A DNA stretch of 64,000 nt from positions 2,170,001 to 2,234,000 of the forward strand of contig NZ_CP060034.1 of assembly GCF_023208195.1 (NCBI RefSeq), given 5' to 3'. Positions 25,032 to 33,830 of the stretch are shown here, in pieces. Position numbers and translations under genes: made by a program. This DNA is from Nocardioides sp. InS609-2 (GTDB lineage: Bacteria > Actinomycetota > Actinomycetes > Propionibacteriales > Nocardioidaceae). A model generated the notes under the pieces. The model searched no databases and was not told the DNA's origin. It saw only the letters and a program-made list of their open reading frames with translations. Every line of letters begins with the position of its first letter. Within the stretch, counting starts at the first letter, position 1.

Positions 25032-25991
25032 TCAGGCCACCGACCACCAGGCGGGCGTCTCCAGGGTCCATGCGCGGTTGGACTCCGGGAGGAACAGCGC
25101 CCGATCTCGAGCCCGCAGCATCCGTCGTACGACGCCGGCCCGGTCGCCGAGGTCACCCGCGACTAGCGTGAAGTACTCGAGTCCGTGATCGCGGAACCGC
25201 TCCTCACGGGCGACGTCCTTGCGCCGGTTCGCGGCAGCCAGGTGGGCTGCGCCGTCGTACTCGCCCACGATGCCGGCCTCGGGATCGAACAGATCAGGGA
25301 AGCCGAGCAGGGTGCCTCCCCGGCCGAAGAGCGGCACGTTGCACAGCGGTCGGGGCAGCTCGGCGTCGAGCTCCCACACGAGGCGCATCGAGGTCTCCGG
25401 TGGCGAGCCGGACGAGTCGACGGCCAGCGCGACCGCCCGGCGGGCCAGCTCGATGCCGGTCTTGGGGCCGGCCATGTAGATGTGGTGACTCACCGCTGCC
25501 ACCGTCGTCAGCCCCGCCGCCGCGGCCATGTCGATTGCCTCGACGCCGGCACGGAGGAAGCCCCGGCGACGCACCTCGTCGAAGACAGCGCGCTCCGGGC
25601 TTGCGCACCAGAGCCCCGCCACCTGGATGCGCTCGGCGAGGGCGAGCTGCTCCCGCGTGACGACGATCCGATCGTCGGGTCGCAGCTCGGAGTGCGAGAT
25701 GAGCGGGATCGGCAGGCGCGACCCGTCGTGCGCCGTACCGTCGAAGTACGCCGCGCCCTGCCACCGCAGCGCCGCCCATCCGGTGACGGCGCCCTGGAAT
25801 CGGCGCGTGCCTTGCTCGACGACCCGCTGCTCGACGACGTCGTCGGTAACTGCCACCGGAACGCAGCGACCCGGCGAGGTCTGCCGGAACTTGGGTCCTC
25901 CCGCCCGGCGCCAGGTGAGGTCGCCGCCACCGGGCGCCACGGGCCAGACGACCTGCGGTCGGGTGCAACGAGTGCTGGCAAGAGGGTCCAT
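25032..25991 (-). CDS. Vsr/DUF559-like nuclease-fold protein (AbiEi-type relative)
   Basis: This 319-residue protein starts at ATG 25991 with GAGGGT upstream. The C-terminal 110 residues contain a PD-(D/E)xK-like core: LLGFPDLFDPEAGIVGEYDG, then AHLAAANRRKDVAREE and 'RFRDHGLEYFTLVAGDL'. This matches the layout of Vsr/DUF559 endonuclease-like domains, which occur in many copies in actinobacteria. The middle part (residues 60-200) resembles the AbiEi-like proteins ('ASPERAVFDEVRRRG'). A canonical Lys is not obvious. It is flanked on both sides by the same palindromic repeat. Role unknown. Confidence 0.65.
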   Translation of the reverse strand: MDPLASTRCTRPQVVWPVAPGGGDLTWRRAGGPKFRQTSPGRCVPVAVTDDVVEQRVVEQGTRRFQGAVTGWAALRWQGAAYFDGTAHDGSRLPIPLISHSELRPDDRIVVTREQLALAERIQVAGLWCASPERAVFDEVRRRGFLRAGVEAIDMAAAAGLTTVAAVSHHIYMAGPKTGIELARRAVALAVDSSGSPPETSMRLVWELDAELPRPLCNVPLFGRGGTLLGFPDLFDPEAGIVGEYDGAAHLAAANRRKDVAREERFRDHGLEYFTLVAGDLGDRAGVVRRMLRARDRALFLPESNRAWTLETPAWWSVA

Positions 25992-26087
25992 CCGGCCACC
26001 CTCGGCCCGCGCTCCGACGGTTTCGGCTCCGCGCCAACCGGCCTGTGGATGAAGTCGTCTTCCGCTTGCCTGTGGATGGTTTGCGGT

Positions 26088-26155
26088 CGGGGTAGTCCGG
26101 GGCAATCCATACCCGGATCGCCCGCCAGAGGTGCATTTTGCCCCGGACTACCCCG
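26088..26155. repeat. Palindromic element, copy 2
   Basis: CGGGGTAGTCCGGGGCAA (26088-26105) pairs perfectly over 18 bp with 26138-26155; the loop is 32 bases. It is the second copy of the element at 24956-25019, direct orientation, on the other side of the nuclease-like gene. It ends 24 bases beyond the stop of hutU and so may also terminate the hut transcript. Confidence 0.8.
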
Positions 26156-26178
26156 GCCAGACACGTACGACAACCAGG

Positions 26179-27836
<1,658 letters not shown>

Positions 27837-27840
<4 letters not shown>

Positions 27841-29408
27841 TTCAGTTCTCCGATCACTGCTTCGGCGGCGGCCAGCACGGCGCCGGACTGGACGAGGGAG
27901 ACCGCGATCTCGATCTCCGGGGACAGGTGACGGTCGGGGCCGGGGCCCTCGATGCCCGACTCACGCAGCAGCGACACGACGGCGGCCGTGGCGGGCGACG
28001 GCACGAGCGGCGCGCGCAGGTCGAGCGCACGGGCGGCGGTGAGCACCTCGATGGCGACCACGCGCGACAGCCCGTCGACGGCGCGGCGCAGCTTGCGGGC
28101 GGCCGACCAGCCCATCGAGACGTGGTCCTCCTGCATGGCGCTCGACGGGATCGAGTCGACGCTCGCGGGGTTGGCGAGGCGCTTCAGCTCCGACACGATC
28201 GCGGCCTGGGTGTACTGCGCGATCATGTGCCCGCTGTCGACGCCCGGGTCGTCCGCGAGGAACGGCGGCAGACCGTGGTTGCGCGCCTTGTCGAGGAACC
28301 GGTCCGTACGACGCTCGCTGATCGAGGCCAGGTCGGCCGCGACGATCGCCAGGAAGTCGAGCACGTAGGCGACCGGGGCACCGTGGAAGTTGCCGTTGGA
28401 CTCGACGCGACCGCTCTGCCCATCTGCGGCGGCCAGCACCACCGGGTTGTCGACGGCCGACGCGAGCTCGCGCTCGGCGACCGAGGCAGCGTGCGTGATG
28501 GTGTCGCGGACGCCGCCGTGCACCTGCGGCGAGCACCGCAAGGAATAGGCATCCTGGACGCGGTTGCAGTCGGGGCCGCGGTGGGACGCGACGATGCCGG
28601 AGTCGGCCATCAGCGCCACGAGGTTGGCCGCGGACGCCGCCTGGCCTGGGTGCGGCCGGATCGCCTGTAGTTCGGCGGCGAAGACCCGGTCGGTGCCGAG
28701 CTGGCCCTCGACCGACATCGCGGCGGAGATGTCGGCGGTGCGGACGAGCATCTCCATGTCACTGATCGCCATCACCAGCATGCCGAGCATGCCGTCGGTG
28801 CCGTTGATCAGCGCTAGCCCTTCCTTGGCGACCAGCTCGACCGGTGTGAGCCCGGCCGCAGCAAGTGCGTCGGCGGCGGGCATCCGCTCGCCCGATGCGT
28901 CGCGGACATCGCCCTCACCCATCAGCGCCAGCGCACAGTGCGACAACGGCGCGAGGTCGCCGGAGCAGCCCAGCGAGCCGTACTCGTAGACCAGCGGGGT
29001 GATGCCGTGCGTGAGCAGTCCGGCGAGCAGCTGGGCCGTCTCGCGGCGTACGCCGGTGTGCCCGGTCGCGAGCGTCGAGAGGCGCAGCAGCATCAGCCCG
29101 CGCACCACCTCGCGCTCGACCTCGGGCCCGGAGCCGGCCGCGTGCGAGCGCACGAGCGAGCGCTGAAGCTGGGCGCGCATCTCGGTCGGGATGTGCCGGG
29201 TCGCCAGCGCGCCGAAGCCGGTCGAGATGCCGTACGACGGCGTGGCGGCTGCCGCTAGCTCCTCGACGACCGCCCGGGCCCGGTCGATAGCCGCGCAGGC
29301 CTCTTCGGTCAGCTCGACCGGCGCACCGTCGCGTGCGACAGCCACCAGCTCGGCGAAGGAGACGGGGCCTGTGCTCACCGGCACCGGGGTGAGAGTCGTT
29401 GTAGCCAT
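27837..29408 (-). CDS. hutH: Histidine ammonia-lyase
   Basis: HutH deaminates histidine to urocanate. It has 523 residues when started at ATG 29408 ([14 protein letters not shown]), with GGAG just upstream. The electrophilic MIO cofactor forms from the tripeptide in [15 protein letters not shown]: here Cys-Ser-Gly instead of the textbook Ala-Ser-Gly. I recall this substitution from other actinobacterial enzymes. The catalytic-Tyr loop '[14 protein letters not shown]' is also present. It is the first gene of the hutHU operon; the IclR gene 0.7 kb upstream on the other strand is a likely regulator. Confidence 0.96.
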
Positions 29409-29430
29409 GGCTCCATACAAGCCCCCCGGG

Positions 29431-29445
29431 CTGGCCACGTGCCAG
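29431..29445. promoter_or_regulatory. Possible operator upstream of hutH
   Basis: CTGGC and GCCAG form a 5-bp inverted repeat around CACGT, 23 bases before the hutH start in the divergent interval with the gene at 29580. It is a short palindrome in GC-rich DNA, so this could be chance. It is recorded because an IclR regulator lies nearby. Confidence 0.25.
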
Positions 29446-29579
29446 ACCCGTGCTGCCCGCGCTGTCTCGGATGCCAGACTTCACCCCGCGGGAGGTAGTG
29501 AGCGCCGACCCGAGTGTGACACGGTGGCGGACTGGCACGGCGCGCCGCTCCGGATGCCGTGCAGGAGGAGGAACCCGAG

Positions 29580-30104
29580 ATGAACACCACCACAGTCATC
29601 GTGATCGTCGTCATCGTCGTCGTCGTCATTGCCCTGATCGGGCTCGTCGCCGCGTCCATGCGCAAGAAGAACCGTCAGGACAACGCTGCCCGTGCCGGCC
29701 AGCTCCGCGAAGAGGCGGACACCCGGGCTGCCGCGATCCCCGAGACGCAGGCAGAGGCCAAGGTGGCCCAGGCCCAGGCCGAGAAGGCCCGGCTGGAGTC
29801 ACAGCGCGCCGAGGAGCGGGCGACGGAGGCCAGCCAGGCCGCCACGCAGCAGCAGGCGGCCCACGAGGACCAGATCCGGGCCGCCGACCGCCTCGACCCC
29901 GACGTCGACACCCGGGCCGAGGACTACTCGCCCCAGACGATTCGGGACGACTCCACCACGGCGGCGCCGGCAACCGCCCAGGCCGGCGGCACCGAGTACG
30001 ACGCCGACGGCCGGCCGATCGTCGACCCGCACCACGTCGGTCCCCGGTTCGACAGTGACGGCCGCCCGATCGAGTCGGGCGAGGGCGGCAGCCACCGCGC
30101 GTGA
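29580..30104 (+). CDS. Single-pass membrane protein with coiled coil
   Basis: This 174-residue protein starts at ATG 29580 with a strong GGAGGAGG site; the frame is open seven codons upstream. Residues 4-28 are a Val/Ile-rich membrane helix followed by the positive stop RKKNR, so the bulk is cytoplasmic. Residues 40-105 form an Ala/Glu/Gln coiled coil ('EAKVAQAQAEKARLESQRAEER'). The tail has two copies of a 'D-x-DGRPI' motif (YDADGRPIVDPH, FDSDGRPIESG). No family function is known. Confidence 0.75.
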   Translation: MNTTTVIVIVVIVVVVIALIGLVAASMRKKNRQDNAARAGQLREEADTRAAAIPETQAEAKVAQAQAEKARLESQRAEERATEASQAATQQQAAHEDQIRAADRLDPDVDTRAEDYSPQTIRDDSTTAAPATAQAGGTEYDADGRPIVDPHHVGPRFDSDGRPIESGEGGSHRA

Positions 30105-30143
30105 TGACCGCGCGGTGAGGCGGGGCTGGGGCAGGATGCGGCC

Positions 30144-30896
30144 ATGAGCCAGGTGCCGGCCGCAACGAAGACGTTGCGCGTGCTGCGGTTCCTGGCCAGC
30201 CAGCCCGACCCGGTGCCCCTGGACCGGATCGTGCGCGCCTGCGACCTGCCTCGCTCCACGGCGTACCACCTGCTCAACGCGATGATCGACGAGGGCTTCG
30301 TCGTGCACCTGCCCGACGAGCACCGCTACGGGCTGGGCGTCGCCGCGTTCGAGGTCGGCAGCGGCTATGCCCGACAGGCTCCCCTGCAGCGCCTCGCCCG
30401 CCGGCATCTGATGGCCCTGGTCGACACCACCGGCTGTGCCGCCCACCTCGCGGTGCCACACGGCCGGGACGTGCTCTACGTGCTCGAGGAGCGGGTCCCG
30501 GGCCGGCCACCACTGGTGACCGACGTCGGAGTGCGGCTGCCCGCCCACCTCACCGCCAGTGGCCGCGCGATCCTGGCTGCGCTGCCGGCCGCGCAGGTCC
30601 GCGCGCTGTATCCCGACAAGGAGTCGTTCGTCGAGCGACACGGCCACGGGCCGCGCTCACTCACCGCGCTGCGGACAATGCTGAGCGACACCCGGCAACG
30701 TGGGTACGCCGTCGAGGACGGCGAGGTCACGCCCGGCTTCGCCAGCGTGGCGGCCGCCGTACTCGATCACAATGCGCATCCGGTCGCCTCCGTCGCGGTC
30801 ACCTGGCCCGCGGCTGATGACCGGAGACCCGACGTCACCGCCGGGGCGGTTCGGCAAACGGCACGGCTCCTGAGCCGCCGGCTGTCCGGCCGCTGA
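30144..30896 (+). CDS. IclR-family transcriptional regulator
   Basis: This 250-residue protein has an N-terminal winged helix ('LDRIVRACDLPRSTAYHLLNAM', residues 25-50) and a GAF-like effector domain ('HLTASGRAILAAL' and 'RQRGYAVEDGEVTPGFASVAAAV' are typical IclR blocks). In actinomycetes and other bacteria IclR proteins often control hut genes or aromatic catabolism. Its proximity to hutHU makes it the candidate histidine-utilisation regulator, though it is not directly divergent from hutH. Confidence 0.9.
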   Translation: MSQVPAATKTLRVLRFLASQPDPVPLDRIVRACDLPRSTAYHLLNAMIDEGFVVHLPDEHRYGLGVAAFEVGSGYARQAPLQRLARRHLMALVDTTGCAAHLAVPHGRDVLYVLEERVPGRPPLVTDVGVRLPAHLTASGRAILAALPAAQVRALYPDKESFVERHGHGPRSLTALRTMLSDTRQRGYAVEDGEVTPGFASVAAAVLDHNAHPVASVAVTWPAADDRRPDVTAGAVRQTARLLSRRLSGR

Positions 30897-30906
30897 CGCT
30901 GAAAAG

Positions 30907-30944
30907 CCGCCGGCCCGACTCGTGGATTCGAGTCGGGCCGGCGG
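30907..30944. terminator. Bidirectional terminator between convergent genes
   Basis: CCGCCGGCCCGACTCG (30907-30922) and CGAGTCGGGCCGGCGG (30929-30944) form a perfect 16-bp stem with a six-base loop. AAAA precedes it on the plus strand and there is no long T-tract. It lies between the convergent IclR and surface-protein genes, the expected position for a shared terminator. Confidence 0.85.
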
Positions 30945-30957
30945 ATCAGGGGATTTG

Positions 30958-33588
30958 TCAGTTAGCGCGGATGCGGCGACGGTCGCCGGTGACCACGAGG
31001 CCACCGCCGGCCACCAGGCCGAGACCGAGGAGCAGGGCCAGGCCGAGGAGCGCCGGGCTACCGGTGGCGGGCAGGAAGCCGTCGTTGGACGGGGTGTCGG
31101 AGCCGGTGCCACCCGCGCCGCCACCGCCGGCGTTGTTGTCGCCGGCGTTGTTGTCGCCGCCGTTGTTGTCGCCGCCACCAGCGTTGTCGCCGCCACCAGC
31201 GTTGTCGCCGCCACCGGTGACACAGTCGACCACGAAGCTGCCGGTGACGAGCTGGGCGCCACCCGCGGAGACCGTGACGGTGTAGGTGCCGTCCTCGACC
31301 ACCGGGCCGGTGACCTGCTGCGACTGGCCCGCGGCGACCGTAACGACCTGGCTGACCCCGTTGACGTTGACGGTGAACTCGACCGGGATGTTGGAGCCGG
31401 TGTTGGTCAGGGTCGCGGTGTACGACGTGCAGTCATGCGTCACGGCGGCTGCAGGGGCGGCGGTCTCACAGTTCTGGGTGAACATGCTGCTCACCAGCTC
31501 CGCGCCGCCACCGCGCACCGTGATCGTGTTGGTGGAGTCCTCGACGAGGGTGCCCGTCACGTGGCGGACCTGGCCGGCCGGCACCGTGACCAGCTGGTCG
31601 ACACCGTTGACGTTCACCGTGAACTCGACCGGGAGGGTCGAGCCCGAGTTGTCGAGCGTGACGTCGTAGCCGGCACACGACTGGGCGACCATGGCGGTCG
31701 GCTTGACGCAGTCGACCGTGAACGCCGACTGGGCGAGCGTCTCGTTGCCGTTGGCGACCGTGATGATGTGTGAGGAGTTCTCCGCCACCGGACCGGTCAG
31801 CGTCTTGGTCTGGCCAGCCGGCACGGTCTCCGTCGAGACGGTGCCGTCGATCGTCACGGTGAAGTCGACCGGGACGGTCGACGCCGTGTTGTTCAGCGTC
31901 ACCGTGTAGCCGGTGCAGCTGTTGGCCACCGTGGCGACGGGCTTCTCGCAGTCGATCGTGAACGACTTGGTCGCCAGCTCCTCGGTGCCGTGCTTGACCG
32001 TGACGGTCAGCGTGTCACCCTCGACCGCGTCGGTCTTCGAGATCGGCTGCTTCTCACCGGCGGCGACCTCGATGTCGGTGGAGACACCGTTGAGGACCAC
32101 CGTGAAGGTGACCTTGACGTCGGAAGCGCTGTTGTCGAGCACGCCGGTGTAACCGGTGCAGGTCGGCTCGATCGTGGCGACCGGCTTCTCGCAGTCGATC
32201 GTGAACGACTTGGTCGCCAGCTCCTCGGTGCCGTGCTTGACCGTGACGGTCAGCGTGTCACCCTCGACCGCGTCGGTCTTCGAGATCGGCTGCTTCTCAC
32301 CGGCGGCGACCTCGATGTCGGTGGAGACACCGTTGAGGACCACCGTGAAGGTGACCTTGACGTTGGAACCACTGTTGTCGAGCACGCCGGTGTAACCGGT
32401 GCAGGTCGGCGTGATCGTGGCGACCGGCGCCACCTTCTCGCAGTCGATCGTGAACGACTTGGTCGCCAGCTCCTCGGTACCGTGCTTGACCGTGACGGTC
32501 AGCGTGTCACCCTCGACCGCGTCGGTCTTCGAGATCGGCTGCTTCTCACCGGCGGCGACCTCGATGTCGGTGGAGACACCGTTGACGACCACCGTGAAGG
32601 TGACCTTGACGTTGGAACCACTGTTGTCGAGCACGCCGGTGTAACCGGTGCAGGTCGGCGTGATCGTGGCGACCGGCGCCACCTTCTCGCAGTCGATCGT
32701 GAAGGACTTCGCGGCCAGTTCCTTGGTGCCCTGCTTGACCGTGATGTTGAAGACGTCGCCCTCGGCCGCATGGGTCTCGGTGATCTCGCGGGTCTTCCCC
32801 TTCTCGACCAGGTAGCCGGTGGAGGTGCCGTTCACGGTGACGACGAACGTGACGTCGCCGGTGGAGGCGGTGTTGTTGAGGTAGATCGAGTACCCGGTGC
32901 AGGTGTTGGCGATCTGGGCGGTAGGCAGCTCGACCGGGGACGGCGGGGTCGTGTCGTCGCACACCTCGGGTCCGGACGCGTAGTAGTCGAGCTTCGGGTC
33001 ACCAGCCTTGTGGGAGACGCCGCGCCAGATGCCGTCCTCGCGCCACGTCACCTGGTCGTGATTCTTGGCGATGCCGGTGATGTGGCCGTCGGCCTCGTCC
33101 TTCGGCACCTCGATGTAGACGTACGGGTTCGTCTCGGAGGCAGTGCGGTGGCAGATGCCGACCTTCGTCTGGCCGCAGGTGGCGTCCACGGTCACCGTGA
33201 CGTCGCGGAAGTCGCCAGCAGCGACACCGCTCCCCCACTGCGCGTCAGCCTTGACGCGGATGGTGGCGGTCTTGGCCTGGCCGATGTCGAGTGTGCCGGA
33301 GAAGGAGTAGCCGGGCGCAGCGAAGGCACCCTGGGCGACCTTGTCGAAGGAGTTGCCCTTCTTCAGGTAGACGCCGATGTTCGGGTTCGTCATCTGCTCA
33401 GGAGTGGAGCCGGCCCACGACTTGGCCGTGTAGCTCACGATGCCGTTGCAGTCGACGGTGGCGGTGATCTCGGGGTGGTGGGCACTCGCCGGCCCGGCGA
33501 TAAGCACCGGGACCCCGACCGCGACCACTAAAACGGCGACGAGGCGCAGCAGAAGCTTGCGCGCACGAACGGACAATGACGATGACAT
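30958..33588 (-). CDS. Sortase-anchored surface protein with repeats
   Basis: This 876-residue protein starts at ATG 33588 (MSSSLSVRARKLLLRLV) after GGGGGGA. A signal peptide ending at ASAHH is followed by a domain of about 200 residues and then at least nine repeats of 75-83 residues, each with a Cys near both ends ('PTCTGYTGVLDNSGS' ... 'SFTIDCEK'). These are Ig-like cell-surface repeats. The C-terminus has LPATG, a hydrophobic helix and a RRRIR tail: a standard sortase signal. Three central repeats are nearly identical in DNA (31943-32683). It is probably an adhesin or wall-structure protein. Confidence 0.88.
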   Translation of the reverse strand: MSSSLSVRARKLLLRLVAVLVVAVGVPVLIAGPASAHHPEITATVDCNGIVSYTAKSWAGSTPEQMTNPNIGVYLKKGNSFDKVAQGAFAAPGYSFSGTLDIGQAKTATIRVKADAQWGSGVAAGDFRDVTVTVDATCGQTKVGICHRTASETNPYVYIEVPKDEADGHITGIAKNHDQVTWREDGIWRGVSHKAGDPKLDYYASGPEVCDDTTPPSPVELPTAQIANTCTGYSIYLNNTASTGDVTFVVTVNGTSTGYLVEKGKTREITETHAAEGDVFNITVKQGTKELAAKSFTIDCEKVAPVATITPTCTGYTGVLDNSGSNVKVTFTVVVNGVSTDIEVAAGEKQPISKTDAVEGDTLTVTVKHGTEELATKSFTIDCEKVAPVATITPTCTGYTGVLDNSGSNVKVTFTVVLNGVSTDIEVAAGEKQPISKTDAVEGDTLTVTVKHGTEELATKSFTIDCEKPVATIEPTCTGYTGVLDNSASDVKVTFTVVLNGVSTDIEVAAGEKQPISKTDAVEGDTLTVTVKHGTEELATKSFTIDCEKPVATVANSCTGYTVTLNNTASTVPVDFTVTIDGTVSTETVPAGQTKTLTGPVAENSSHIITVANGNETLAQSAFTVDCVKPTAMVAQSCAGYDVTLDNSGSTLPVEFTVNVNGVDQLVTVPAGQVRHVTGTLVEDSTNTITVRGGGAELVSSMFTQNCETAAPAAAVTHDCTSYTATLTNTGSNIPVEFTVNVNGVSQVVTVAAGQSQQVTGPVVEDGTYTVTVSAGGAQLVTGSFVVDCVTGGGDNAGGGDNAGGGDNNGGDNNAGDNNAGGGGAGGTGSDTPSNDGFLPATGSPALLGLALLLGLGLVAGGGLVVTGDRRRIRAN
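31943..32683 (-). repeat. Three near-identical 243-249 bp tandem repeats
   Basis: The units begin with the same TTCTCGCAGTCGATCGTGAA at 31943, 32186 and 32435, with the third ending at 32683. Lengths are 243, 249 and 249 bp; the 6-bp difference adds two codons (Val-Ala) to the linker. Only a few substitutions separate them, so they duplicated or were homogenised recently, and copy number may vary between strains. Confidence 0.9.
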
Positions 33589-33830
33589 GGGTTTCCCCCC
33601 ACTCGGACGATGCTCCCAGTCGACTTCGCCGTCTTGGCGAGGCCGCGGACCCCCCGGTCCGAGCACACGACATCGGCTGGCTGATGGCCGACGGACTGAT
33701 CGTCACACTCGGTCCCCCACCGACCGTCCACGCCTGTTCCACAAACCGGTAACAGTCCTGCGAGCCACGGCCACAGATCCCCGTACCCTCTTCTGACGTG
33801 GCTCGTTCATCCCTCGACAAGGGAGGCACC
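33589..33830. other. Divergent promoter region
   Basis: This 240-base interval separates the surface-protein gene (leftward) and the secreted hydrolase gene (rightward). Both products are exported. No specific operator was found by eye. Confidence 0.4.
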
